The notes: generated by a model from the letters alone, not told the origin. A stretch of DNA of 64,000 nucleotides from Amaurobius ferox (GCA_951213105.1 OX578135.1:166585989-166649988), one strand, 5' to 3'. Shown: positions 33,645-45,382, numbered from the stretch's first letter. Translations and numbers: made by a program.

Positions 33645-34395
33645 TATTACTTTCACTACATGGTATATAATGTATAGTGAAAGAATTGTGACTAGGTCGA
33701 AAATTCGAATTCGAGTTTTCGACAGAAGAGCACGTTTTAAGCATCCCTGAATTTGAATCTGACTTTTTTGAGGTGATGTCTAAGCGCATGTATGTTAGTG
33801 TGCATTTATGTTGTATGTATGTGTGTTAGCGCGCATGTGTGTGTGTCTGTGAACCTTTGAACCTGATATCTCATGAATGAATAAAGCGTTTAAAAATAGT
33901 TTGGTACTGATATTACAATCAGTGTATGCTTTCGGGCTCTTTTCAAAGTGTCCTCGTATTCACTTGGTGTAGGGCCACGATAAATACGTGAATTTGTAAG
34001 TTCTTCCAAGTGGCTGATGGTAGGGAAGGAGAGTACGGTCCTTGTGGATATCACCTCTACTGGGTTCCGGTCTAAATTGGGTGGCACTTCCCAGCTGTCC
34101 AAACAGATACCTTATACCGGAGATCGGTTTAGATGCAAGAAGAAGTAGAAGAATCAGTATACACTGGAATGCGATAGGATTTTAAACGCAATCGAATATT
34201 CGGAAGACCCGTAATTTTCGTATAGATTTTTGAAGATATCACACACAGATCAGGATCTTCAATAATGATATGTAAATGTTCTTTTCTTATGTAATTTTTT
34301 ATTAGAAAACGATTGACATAAATTTTAGAATGCTAGTATGAACCGTTCTCGGGATATAGCACGTTTTGTGAATAAATTTATACAAAAATGACATA
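33645..34395 (-). repeat. Family Y repeat with internal SINE
   Basis: Plus-strand start TACTTTCACTACATGGTATA, GAATTGTGACTAGGTCGAAAATTCG, the microsatellite GTATGT/GTGT (33789-33850), later ATGAACCGTTCTCGGGATAT. A SINE sits at about 33950-34130 inside it. Confidence 0.55.
33950..34145 (+). repeat. SINE copy, 5' truncated
   Basis: Shares CCAAGTGGCTGATGGTAGGG, GAAGGAGAGTACGGTCCTTG and the body phrase GGTTCCGGTCTAAATTGGGT with the 8.2 and 51.9 kb SINEs; tail is AAGAAGAAGTAGAAG. tRNA-like head absent. The minus-strand 70-codon ORF is not real. Confidence 0.75.
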
Positions 34396-35679
34396 AAAAT
34401 AAATAATCTGTCATTTTCTCTTAATTTCTTTAATAATTTATTAAATTGAGTTTAATTACACAAAATAACACTAAATTTGCACTTTTTATTCAAGCTTAGT
34501 TTTTATTTGATATCTGGAAAACATTTTTTCAAAGGCGGCGAAACAAAAATGTCAAAAAAACTCAAATATGTCGATAACGTTAGTCCTAGAGCTATGGAGT
34601 TGACCTTATACTTTTTCTCGTCAAAAATTATGTATAAAATAAGAATTTAATTGATACATTTAAGCATACGTAGTCTTTTATTTTATATTTTGACAATTTT
34701 TGCTTGTCATTTTGTAAAAAAGGCAGGTTCTTCTTTTCCGAATCGTACCAAAATCTAATCAGCACGTACCACGGTCACCCACAATTGCTTTATCTATCAA
34801 ATTTTGTGAAATTTGACAAATTAAATTTTAGCTAGGTTGGATACATACAACTTTTGCGGGCCATTTCGCAAAAAAAAAGTAGGTTATTATAATGCGAACC
34901 GTATCAAAATCTAATCAAGACCAGGGTCACCCACAAGATTTTTCTACCAAATTTTATGAAATTCGGTCAATTAGTTTTTCAGTTAGATTCGATACGTGCC
35001 TTGCACTGACAGATAGACAAACAGATGCACAGACAGACAAACAAATGCAGAGAGAGCGACAAACAGATGCGCAGACAGACAAACACATGCACATTCAGAC
35101 AAACAGATGCACAGACACACACATATACGTCATGCTAAAAATGTTTTTTTCGCGTTCTAGAGGTCTCAATACGTTGAAGTGTTGAAAACCCAGACCACAC
35201 GACAGACCCGAAGGTTTACTGCAGCTAAGTGTGTGGCCGGGAACTTTATTATAGATTCAAGACATTACAATACATATTAAAATTGAATCACAGCACAGGT
35301 AGTTACATCAAGACAAGCAAAAGATTGGCAACAACAAAACAAAACATAAAAACAATACAATACAGTACAGTACAATGCAATGCAATACAAGAGAGACAAA
35401 AGGCAGAAAATTGTTAAGAGGGGAAAACCCCGAAGGGAAAAAAACCCTAACACAAAATACAAAAGGGAAAACAGAAAAAGAAAAGGGTCAAGGATGGAAG
35501 ACTAAAGGGTTAAGACAAAGTTTGAAAAACCAGAAATTAAAAAGAAAAAAAAATAATTAGACTTCTTACAGAGACATAAAACAAGGTTAAAGTGACATAT
35601 TCAAAAAAATTTAATAAAATTTATTACAACAAGACATTAAAATTTATTACAATAGAAAGAAAAACAAATTTAGGGCCAA

Positions 35680-36510
35680 AAACGGACGGCTGTAAACCAG
35701 GAATCCAAGAGAAAATTTAAAAGCCAAAAAGAGGACGGCTGCAGAACAGGAATCCGAAAAGAAATAACAAAAAGCAAGAAATTAAGAGAAAAAAACAAAG
35801 ACAAAAAAAAACAAGGAAATTTAAGGCCAAAAATGGACGGCTGTACACCAGGAATCCAAAAGAAAAATTTTAAAGCCAAAAAACGGACGGCTGCAGAGCA
35901 GGAATCCGAGAAGAAAAAGCAAAAAAGTTACAAAAAGACAAATAAACAGCAAGAGATAAACAGAGATAAAAATGACAAAACATAAAAAATTTTAAAACCA
36001 AAAGCGGACGGCTGAAAACCAGGAATCCTAGAAAAAATTGAAAGCCAAAAAGCGGACGGCTGCAGAACAGGAATCCGAAAAAGTAAAACACAAGTAAAAC
36101 AAAGGAAAACCACGCAAAATTAAAAAAAATATATATTTGAGGCCAAAAATGGACAGCTGTACACCAGGGATCCAAGCAAAAAAAAGAAAAAAAAAAAAAA
36201 GGGCGGCTGCAGGACAGGAATCCGAGAAAAAAAGGAAAACAGTAACAAAAGAAAAACAGAGAAGTATAAGACAAAATAAAGAAGTTTTTGAAACCAAAAG
36301 CGGACGGCTGAAAAACAGGAATCCGAGAAAATTTGAAAGCCAAAAGGCGGACGGCTGCAGAACAGGAATCCGAAGAGGAAACACAAAAAAAGTACAAAAA
36401 GGAAAAATATAAAAAACAAAGAATTTAAGAACCAAAAGAGGACGGCTGATAACCAGGAATCCAGAGTAGAAATTTAAAGTCGAAAAGCGGACGGCTGCAG
36501 AGCAGGAATC
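35680..36510 (-). repeat. Tandem array, ~150 bp dimeric unit, about six copies
   Basis: Each period has two related half-units: one with GGACGGCTGNAAACCAGGAATCC (near 35689, 35842, 36006, 36149, 36301, 36440) and one with GGACGGCTGCAGAACAGGAAT (near 35732, 35886, 36053, 36203, 36349, 36488) followed by an A-rich spacer of variable length. The A half is always followed by the B half ~45 bp later, so this is a higher-order repeat. On the minus strand the unit lacks stops in several frames, giving overlapping Phe/Ser/Cys-rich ORFs up to 212 codons that are best explained as artefacts. Confidence 0.85.
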
Positions 36511-37015
36511 CGAGAACAGGAAAACCACAAAACGAACAAAGAACAAACACACCCACGCAGAAAAAAAAAAAACCAGAAGCCGCAAAGCTGGACAGGAGTA
36601 ACAAAGAGAACAAAAGCAATTATAAAGTCCTGAAAGGGCCGACAAGGTTGAAATATGAAAAAGCAATCAAGGGAGATCCCCCCCCCCCTCAAAGGACCTC
36701 CCAAGAAAAGGATAACCCAGAGATCCCCCTCCCAAAAGATCTCCAGGAAAGAGCACAGAGAGACCAGCCAGCAAGACCAGGGAAAAAAAAATCCAGGAAC
36801 AGCAAAGCTAAACAGGAATACAAGGAATATAAGAATAAATATAAAGTCCCGAAAGGGCAGACAGGTTTCAAGATAAATAATACTAGAGGAAAGTCTCTCC
36901 CCAAAGACTTCCCAAAAAAGAGTTCAACCCTGAGGTCCCCCTCAAAGGACCACCAGGAAAAGAAGAAATACGAAACAACAGTTCAGCCCGCGAGTCCAGG
37001 AGCAAAGAAGCCAAG

Positions 37016-37051
<36 letters not shown>

Positions 37052-38200
37052 ACTCACGCCAACAATAAACTTAGTTAAAATGCCAAAAAGCAAGGGAAAA
37101 GTACAAAAGGGATAAAATAACAGGGTTACAAAGGTTTCCCAGAGAAACCTTTGAGTGCAACAGGATACACATTTAAAGTTATACACAAATATCTATAAAT
37201 AAAAACAATTCAAAAAATAACGTGCCCAAAACAACGCCAAGGTTAACAAAAATTTTAAAGGAAACAGAAAAGTACACAGAAATTTATAACACATAACCTA
37301 AAAGGGACCCGAAAAAGCAAAAAAAGATAATTTTTCAAAATGAAAACATTAAAAAAAAATAATAATAATAACAATTCCAAAGAATGGGCACCGTACAGTT
37401 AAAAGATGACAATATTTTAAAACTGCAGAAAAAGCACTAAGAGTTTCTGCCATGGCGGAACAGACCCTGTGAAAAACAAAAAAATTACCAGAAAATAAAT
37501 TTACAAAATTACAACTTTAAAGAAAGAGGACGAGTTAATGTCGAAAACAGAACGGTTGACGGTACGTGTAAAAGATTTTCAAAACTAACGCACTGCTTGA
37601 ATCAATCACACGAAACGGCCGAACAGAAATAATTTCGAAATGCAGCACAGGGTCCGCTCTACCACCGTGACAGAAAAGACATGTCATCAGAACTTTTGTT
37701 AAGGAGATTAAACAGATTATATTTAGTTTCGATAGTAACATATATATACATAGTAAAATATAATAAATTCAAAGATGAAGGACATGCGCGGGAACAATAT
37801 TGTAATAAATTTCAATTATTCAGAAATTAATAAATTCTAGAAATATGGAAATAACTTGTACAAGCACAGGGTATATTTAGTGAAATTCCAAAAACAGTGG
37901 CTTTGTATGAAGTCTCAGACATCAGCAGAGTACATATTCCAATAAATTCCAATTCGGCAAATAAAAGTTAGATATTTAAAAGTTTGGAAAATTAAAAAAG
38001 AACGAACCAGGGGTCCCAGAAACAAGTCACATACATCCATCCAAAGCTAAAATGTAGAGGAGCACAACGGTGTTACTTAAAAACTAAACAGATGAGAATC
38101 ACGCATCCAAGGAGCATCAAATCAAGGATTGGCGCACAAAATGTCAGTAGAAATACAAAGTTAGCAGTAAAAAGTGTTTTCACCAGGAAAAAATAATTTA
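36511..38200. other. Non-repetitive A-rich interior of the 4.2 kb insert
   Basis: A/G-rich plus strand with CCCTCAAAGGACC-type motifs repeated loosely at 36670-36960 (AGATCCCCC, CCAGGAAA), a 29-nt poly-A at 37021-37050 and no enzyme motifs. The 155-codon Lys/Pro-rich ORF (36648-37115) fits compositional chance. From 37740 the purine bias weakens. Confidence 0.5.
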
Positions 38201-38700
38201 AGCTTATGGGATGTAGATATGGTATTGTAGAGCAAAGATGTCTGAATGTAACGGTATAAGATTTGTAATCGTACGATCAGTATAAAAGGATTTATATAGC
38301 CAGGAACAAGTTATAGATGACACTCCAGAACTGAAAAGTGCAGCGCTAGAAAAATGACATAAGTTTTTGTTGAATGGCGTTAAAATATATTTACTATGAA
38401 GACTTGATTTCAGCTTATGGGTATTAGATATACAATTGTAGAGCAAGGATGGCTGAATGTAACGGTATATGATTTAAAGTCGTACGATCAATGTAAAGGG
38501 ATTTATAGAGCCAGGAACAAATTATAGACGAAACTCCAGAACTGAAGAGTGCAGGGCTGCAAAATTAACAGAAGTTTTTATAGGATGACGTTAAATTATT
38601 TTTCACAATGAAGACTTGACTTCAGCTTATGGTTGTTAGATACCAAAACGGAGAGCAGGAATAGATGTATACTACGGTACAAAATTTGTAGACGTGCAAC
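38201..38700. repeat. 211 bp tandem repeat, ~2.3 copies
   Basis: AGCTTATGG begins units at 38201, 38412 and 38624 (periods 211 and 212). Shared blocks include GCCAGGAACAA, CACTCCAGAACTGAA and ATGAAGACTTGA. The third copy decays after about 70 bp. Confidence 0.85.
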
Positions 38701-39034
38701 CAAAATAATGCTGGCAAACAGGGTCTGGAACATGTCAAAGTTCAGGCAACAGACCATTCGTAAATGTAAATATTAAATTCAAGGATATTAAAAGAGTTAA
38801 TAGCTTTTGTAAAACTGCACGAAAATTAATAAAGTACAAACCGCAGTAAAGCTGAGTATCAGAAAGAAGAATCCAACGGTGTACAGCACAAAATAGATGG
38901 TCCAGAAGTTGCGCTCCCAGAGCACAGTGTTAACAGCGTATCCAGATCACTTCGTCCCAGGAAGGGAAAGTATAGAAGATATGAAAAATCACAGTAAAAA
39001 CACTATTGAAGATAGAGATTGTAGACTTATATCA

Positions 39035-39199
39035 TCATAAAGCCCCAAGCAAGGGGCACACAAGGATGTAAGGTTTGTCAGGCAACTCCCAAAATTCTCT
39101 CAGCCTGGGCGCAGGAACGGTGAAAACATCGAAGAACTTCCGGCACTCAGAAGAATAAAAATTTTCCGTAAATAAACACTTGGCCAAAATTGGAACATT
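39035..39199 (-). CDS. Unidentified 54-codon frame in the 4.2 kb insert
   Basis: An open stretch on the minus strand without an ATG, running from an upstream stop to TGA at 39035. It has balanced, protein-like composition (for example TENFYSSECRKFFDVFTV and REFWELPDKPYILVCPLL), unlike the low-complexity frames elsewhere in the insert, and lies near the insert's 5' end. I do not recognise it. It could be a remnant ORF1 piece of the mobile element, or chance. Confidence 0.2.
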   Translation of the reverse strand, partial: NVPILAKCLFTENFYSSECRKFFDVFTVPAPRLREFWELPDKPYILVCPLLGAL

Positions 39200-39498
39200 T
39201 TACATGGTTAAACGTTGATAACACAAAAACTATGTATGATAACGGGACATATCCTACATCAATGAAAAGCTTTTAAAAAACGCTACATTTTGATGTAACA
39301 CACATATGTTAACTGCGAAAAATCGCGCAACCAAGGATGAAAGTCGCCGGAGCCCAAAAATAAGGCGACTTCCCTCTCTCACGGCTGCTAAAACTTTGAG
39401 AGGTCTCAATACGTGTAGATCCGCCGAAAACTCGAGTTGCGATTTTCGGCATGATTCCGATACTTTCCCTGTACATTACTATGTATTGCAGGGAAGTA

Positions 39499-39872
39499 AA
39501 AAGTAGTAAGTACATCCAATAGTTCATTTTCCTTATGCAACGTTATGCAACAAATCTGTTAACATCATTAGTGGAGCAGTTGCAATCACGAGAGACGATG
39601 CTTTACATATTCGCTCTGTATTTGACGCCAAAGAATTCGCCAATAGTCATTTATTTCACTGGATGTTCATTAACAGTTAATTGCATTTTGATGGGGGTTT
39701 TATACGTTACAAGTGATTTTGTTTGGACCCATAAGTTGCCAAAAGAGCGCTATTTCAATTGACGCGGTGTTAACTCAATGCCGAACATATACATCATTAA
39801 TTCGCCTTGAAAAAGTAAAGTCATTGACTGTAATATGTAGTGAAAGTCATGTGCTGTCCACATCAGATTTTT
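39499..39872 (-). repeat. Family Y 5' part, minus strand
   Basis: Contains TAACATCATTAGTGG, AAGAATTCGCCAATAGTCAT and ends with AGTCATGTGCTGTCCACATC + AGA, the inverse of the Y/X start. It joins the X copy at 39498 directly. Confidence 0.6.
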
Positions 39873-40059
39873 TTTTTTGATTCTGATTACAGCCTTGGGA
39901 TATAAAATTAAGGGGATGATTGATATCTACAATTTTATTTATCTATTCTATCATCTATTCTATCATCCATATCTCAGCTATCTATTCTATTTCGGCCATG
40001 ATTTTCAAAACTCAACTGTGTTTAACCGTTTATTGAAACAGCACAGAAATGGCACGGAT

Positions 40060-40062
<3 letters not shown>

Positions 40063-40132
<70 letters not shown>

Positions 40133-40136
40133 TGTA

Positions 40137-40198
<62 letters not shown>

Positions 40199-40202
40199 TA
40201 CA

Positions 40203-40243
<41 letters not shown>

Positions 40244-40262
40244 ATGTATATGTATATATATA
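40063..40262. repeat. (CA)n-(TA)n-(TATG)n compound microsatellite
   Basis: Two hundred bp of CA then TA/TATG/TACA units with partial dyad symmetry about 40165; explains six overlapping Tyr/Ile-rich ORFs. Confidence 0.95.
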
Positions 40263-42580
40263 AATAAAAAATGAAATATTTTAATCGAAAATTATGCATA
40301 AACTACCGTATGAACAAAAAAACCCATCTCTAGCATATCTGTTACAAATGAATAACTATAGACCAAGACTAAGGATAAAGATAGAAGGTAACTTATCACT
40401 ACAATGGAAAGGGGGATGAGAAGAATATAAGGATACAAAATTCACAATTAAAAGTATATAAATATAAATAAAAATACAAGAGAAAACACGGCAAAAATGA
40501 GAAAAGGCAATAATAATTAGCTCAAGATAAAAGATTAAGACATTGAGAACAATCAATTGAAACTACACAAAAAATGGCGGTTAGTTCGAAATTGCATTCT
40601 CATCAGGACAGCCATACAATTCGAATTAAAACCGATAGAATAGCCAGTTTCTGACAATGGCGATAGTATTTAACTATACACACCATTGGAACTGTCTACT
40701 GGCTAGTGGAAGGAGAAAAATAAATCAATTGAATTACAAATCAGAAAAATAATACCTCCTCGAACAGAAATATGAACTCACAAGCATAGTTACCACGTGT
40801 AAGTTGAACAAGCGACTGAGCATTTCACCTCACTTCGTCCATGCAAGTGATGTATATATATATATATACATACATATATATATATATTTCGGCAATTTCC
40901 ATGGACGCCAATGTCTGCAAAGGGGGATCGAACTGTTTGAGAAGGGTATGTCAAATACCTGTCTTTTGGGGAGGTTCTTTGTTTGGGTTGGACGCTGTCC
41001 CACCCTAAGCAAAAGGTTGAATGCATTTTTTTCGAAACGGAATTTTCAAAAGTTTTACATTTTTAAAATGCTCTATGCGTCTTAATTTTTATCTGAGATG
41101 CATGAAATTTGGTAAGAAGACACCTCTCATACTTTTTAATGAAACTGGGTATGCATTTTATAATTGGGCTTTATTAAGGTAATTAAAAGTGAATAAGAAC
41201 CTAATTAAATAATGAAAATCAAGTTTCAATGCAGGAAAATATTTCTAAAAAATTAACTTCCTAAGGGATTTAAAAGTGAATACTCAAATTTGCTCATAAT
41301 GTGTTTTTGAGTGATTATAATGTATAAAATTAATCAAATATGTGAGCAAATGGCACGCAAAGAACATTTCCAAATTTTCATTAAAAAAATTAAATTAAAA
41401 AAAAGAAATACAAAATTATAACAAAATTGAAAAAAAATTTAATGGCGTTGTATATAGTAATATTAAGAAGAATATTTATGCAAATTTTCACGTTTCTAAG
41501 TCAATAAATAAATAAAACAAATTTCAACGTCCACCGTCCCCTTAAAAGAAAAAGTTTATATTTTACAACGATTTAAACTCGCTGATCAACAATTACATTT
41601 CTGTGACTGGAAATTGCTATAATACTATAAATTATCTTTAGAATTGTCCAAATCTTCTGTCCAGACATCAGTATGGCTATGGTCGATCCAATAGAAACTT
41701 CGTTGATGTTGAAAAAAAAACTTTTAAACGTCCTCTGACGTTATTTACTAAACCGTAGAGACCGAGTCCTTTGGCTAGTAGCCATGGATACCAGATACCC
41801 CCCCCCCCCAAATAACAATAAACGCGTTTAATCGTGTTCAGGGATATTTGAATATTTTAAATGTATAAAAAATATACAAAATTCAAGAATATATATTTCG
41901 AAATTTTAGGGTACTTTCTTTTTGATGTGAATAACATCTATATTGCTGCGGTTTCGTTGATAGCAAACAGAAGCGTTAAGAAAAACGTGAACACTTTGGA
42001 CGCTTATAACCCCCCTCCCCGGACCTAATAGATAAAAATGTAAATAATGTTTCTTATTTAGTTAGAAGTAGGATCGAGACTACGAATATATAAAATTAAT
42101 TTAATTTTTTTTATATTTTAAACTGTTTTTTTTTTATTTAACTTAAAGTACTTCGAGCAAGTTCTTTTTTATCTTTGTAATTTTCACCCCAAATATATAG
42201 TAAACTTTAAAAGACAGACGTACATGGTAAACGACAAAAATTAGTACTGGAGAATTTAGCATTAAATCTATATTTATTATCAATAAAAGTCATGGTCTTA
42301 TCAAGTTGAAGAAGATTGAAAATTTCCTGTTTTTGACGTTTGTAATGCTTATATCTCAAAAACTAAAAAAGGTAGCTTTAAACAATAAGCAATAATTTGT
42401 AGCTTTTTAAAAGCCCTATAAGTGTATATGATCAGATTTTGAATAGAGATTGTTTTCTACATTATAAAAGTTGAGCTTTATTTTACGAAATGCTATTTAC
42501 TCAGAAACGTTTAGGCTGCATCGGACTGGAGCCACCGCCAATTTTTTCATATCAAAATAGAAAATAAGATGCAAAAATTT
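40263..42580. other. Unassigned AT-rich region
   Basis: No gene or element recognised. Noted: a TA/CATA microsatellite at 40852-40889, CCTTTTTAA-type homopolymers and a C run at 41801-41810. Small ORFs are not supported. Confidence 0.35.
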
Positions 42581-42753
42581 ACAGAAGTCTGATATGAGCA
42601 GTATACGACTTTCTCTATATTATTCAATGATTTTACTTCTTCGATAATGAAATAATTGTGTACTGGTTTCACAGCATAATATTTTTGTATTGAATTAATA
42701 CCGTGTTAATTGAAAATGGGGCGCTTTTGGAAACTTATGAGCCCAAACAGAAT

Positions 42754-43067
42754 CAGTGTTTCTTTCATCTTTCAGGACTTTTTGGTCGGGGGGACAATTG
42801 GAATTTTAAGGGGGGGGGGGCTAGTTTTCTCTTTGTTCTATATAAATATATCTAAATGCTGCGTCACATAAATAGAAACTAGGTTAACATAAAATGTTTT
42901 CGAGGGAGGATTCGCCCCCCCCCGGAGACATTTTATCTTAACCTAGTTTCTATTTATGTGACGCAGCATTTAAATATATTTATATAGGATAAAGAGAAAA
43001 CTCCCCCCCCCCCTCCTTAAAATTTCATTCGTCCCCTCGACCAAAAAGTCCTGAAAGAAACACTTCA
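42754..43067. mobile_element. Palindromic MITE with G/C runs (314 bp)
   Basis: Left arm starts CAGTGTTTCTTTC...CAGGACTTTTTGGTCG, contains a G-run and GATGTGACGCAGCATTT-related text; right arm is its inverse, ending CGACCAAAAAGTCCTGAAAG + AAACACT. Arms of ~140 bp meet near 42915. A related, less complete copy is at 43340-43520. CAG-type ends suggest hAT-like, but no 8 bp duplication is evident. Confidence 0.65.
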
Positions 43068-43339
43068 AAAGACTCCCTACAATTTTCGAATGAATTTTTG
43101 AAAATACCAGCATCTTCACTAATGAAAAATAAATAATAATTTTAGATGTAATTTTAACATCAGTAAACGAATAATATAAAATTTAAAACACCAACATGAA
43201 TGGCTCTCTAGATATTGCATGTTTTTCAAAAAAATCATAAAATTAAAGTCGGTATCGTCTAACCAGTTTACTTTCTATGTGCAGTATTATGTAAAAACTA
43301 ACATCATTCTCGTGAATCTAGTTAGTTCCATTCACGAGC

Positions 43340-43520
43340 AGTGTTTCTTTCAGGACTTTTTAGTCGGAAGGGGGGGGGGATGAAAGAAATTTTAAGGGGG
43401 TAAGTTTTCTATTTTTCCTCTACAAATTTATCACATAAATAGAAACTAGGTTAACACAAAATGTCGCTGGGGGGAATCCTCGTCTCCGGGGGGGGGGGGG
43501 GGGGGTGATCCGCCCCCGGA
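43340..43520. repeat. Partial copy of the palindromic MITE
   Basis: Repeats CAGTGTTTCTTTCAGGACTT, the G-run, ACATAAATAGAAACTAGG and TAACACAAAATGTC, then a long G run with GGAGG. Only the left arm is well kept. Confidence 0.6.
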
Positions 43521-44420
43521 GGTATGCCTGAAAGGAATACTGAACAGAATAACTTAGTTGATGCTCACGCGCAAAATCTTCTTCGAAATTCGATGGGCAT
43601 TTGATGAATTTCCTGTGAAATGAATGAGTATTGACGAATTCTTGGACGTCAAAATACAAAACTATCGCAAAAAGCAACTTCTCTCATAAATGGAACGAAT
43701 AGGGATGATGTTAGAAGATTGGTAGCATACTATTGTACATTGTTAGTGCACATATTTGATGATACATATAATGCCTTTTAAATTTCATGTAATTTTTGTT
43801 GAAAATTTATTTAAAAACTTGAAATATCTCGCGAACGGTTCATGTCAGCCTTTTAAAGTTTATGTCATTTGTTTTCTAATTAAAAAAAATTGCATATAAA
43901 GGATTATTTATTTAACAGTTATAAAAGTCCTGAGTTTTTGATGTGTTTTTTTCAAAAATTCATGCTAAAATCATGCAATATATCGAGAATGGTTCATGCT
44001 AGCGACCTAAGATTTTCATTCGTTTTTATTTCAAAAATTACTTATGAAATGATTTATTTATTTTTCATTAATGAAAGTCTTAACTTTCTGTTGATTTTTC
44101 AAAAATTATTGGAACCAATATTCACTGATTCTAATAATCGTATAAAATTAGGCTTGAAACGCACCATTCGTTCGTGAGATGCCACATTCACAGACTTACG
44201 GACGCACACATAAACATATATATACACACATATATACACTAATATACAAACACAACCTAACATATATACTGCCCTCCTCCCCCCACACATACCATAGTAC
44301 ATCACACACAGACATCAAAAACATTTGATTCCAGTTTATTGCGTAAAACGTGATCTTCCTTCAAAAACCCGACTTCGAATTTCCGACCCCTCACACTATT
44401 TTCATATCTTTCATAATAAT

Positions 44421-45380
44421 ACTACTTTAAAAAAATCAATAAATGTGAAGACCTTCATAACGATAAATATATGTATGTCGGGAAAGAAAACAAGTGAAAA
44501 AACATTTCGTCTTGAATAAAAATTACTTAATAAAAATGAAATAATTTCGAACAAGAAACAAAATAATGTAGACAATTAAGCAACACTGAAAAAAAATACG
44601 ATTCTTAAACGTAAAAAAAGTTTTGTGTAACTGAGCACTTTTAATAATACGAAAAATGTCACGCATCTCCTAACGAAAAGGAATTACGAAAATACAAATA
44701 GTGAACAAAGCAGAAAATAGAATCAAAAATATAAACTTCTTATTTTTATAGTAAAAAGAAATACCTTTGCAGCAGAATAAACATAATACTATCAGTAAAT
44801 AATGTAGAGTTAATTATAAAAATGAAATCTCCCGCATTAAGATAAGTAGAAAATGGAAAGAAAATATTCAGATTAAAAATGTTATTCGAAGGGATTTTTG
44901 TTTAGTTGTTTAGTATTTCTTTCTATAGTTTCTATATTTTTTTGGTGTTTCTTTGTAAAAATAAAAATGGAATTATCTTGAATGAGAAATGAAATACTCT
45001 TGACAAATGGCTTGAACATTTTGACGAATTACTGAACACTAATGCCCCAGAATATGTAATAAATTCTACAAATTGAAATAAATTCCCTAACATATGTGAT
45101 AAATTCCTAGACTATGTAATAAATTCTATATATTATAATACACACATAACTGAAATTTTGGAGCCCTCTTTTTTAACTCCTTGATTGGGTAAGTTGAGGC
45201 AGTATTAAAGAATCTATGGCAAATGTGCGACTTGGAAATGTATGCTGCGAAGGGTATAGCTAAAATATAACTTTATTTACAAGATATAACTAAAATGTAT
45301 AGTTCTTCTTATAACAGCGCGGAGTGTGTAGCTATCAAATCAACAATGTTCTGAATTGTTCTGAGCTTGCATATACAATG
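44421..45380. other. Unassigned AT-rich spacer
   Basis: Nothing recognised. A short local repeat, AATTCTAnAnTATGTAATAAATTC-like units, occurs at 45050-45140. Confidence 0.35.
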
Positions 45381-45382
45381 TA

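Larger units (their letters stand above)
35159..39414 (-). mobile_element. 4.2 kb retroinsertion with 16 bp target duplication
   Basis: The insert 35175-39398 is flanked by perfect direct repeats agaggtctcaatacgt (35159-35174 and 39399-39414). Its plus strand is strikingly A/G-rich over most of its length; minus is taken as the sense strand because AATAAA occurs at 35250-35245 and the last ~45 nt on minus (AACCTTCGGGTCTGTCGTGTG GTCTGGGT) resemble the 3' tail of the SINE family. It contains two tandem arrays (35.68-36.51 and 38.20-38.69 kb), a poly-A run at 37020-37050 and no recognisable RT or other enzyme. Candidate: a non-autonomous LINE-mobilised element or a retroposed non-coding transcript. 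Confidence 0.7.
34396..39498 (+). repeat. Family X copy split by a 4.2 kb insertion
   Basis: Left piece to 35174 includes GCGGGCCATTTCGCAAAAAA (34857) and a CAGA tract with TGCACAGACAGACAAACA units; right piece from 39399 includes GTAGATCCGCCGAAAACTCG and the terminal hairpin ending GCAGGGAAGTAAAA. Joining them restores the normal X order. Confidence 0.75.
42583..44420 (+). repeat. Family Y copy with nested palindromic MITEs
   Basis: Starts TCTGATATGAGCAGTATACG + ACTTTCTCTATATTATTCAATG and continues with Y phrases (CGAATGAATTTTTGAAAATA at 43088, TGTGAAATGAATGAGTATTG at 43613, GAATGGTTCATGCTAGCG at 43987). The 3' part carries a CACACATA microsatellite (44200-44310) and GACTTCGAATTTCCGACC. Palindromic elements lie at 42754-43067 and 43340-43520. 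Confidence 0.55.

Noticed and set aside
35870..36666. Overlapping minus-strand ORFs of 175 and 212 codons, Phe/Ser/Cys-rich
   Set aside because: They run across the 150 bp tandem array in more than one frame; openness follows from a stop-free repeat unit and pyrimidine bias, with no domain motifs.
36648..37115. 155-codon Lys/Pro-rich plus-strand ORF
   Set aside because: Runs into a poly-A tract and follows the purine bias of the insert; no motif or conservation evidence.
39877..40299. Six Tyr/Ile/His-rich ORFs
   Set aside because: Translations of the compound CA/TA/TATG microsatellite.
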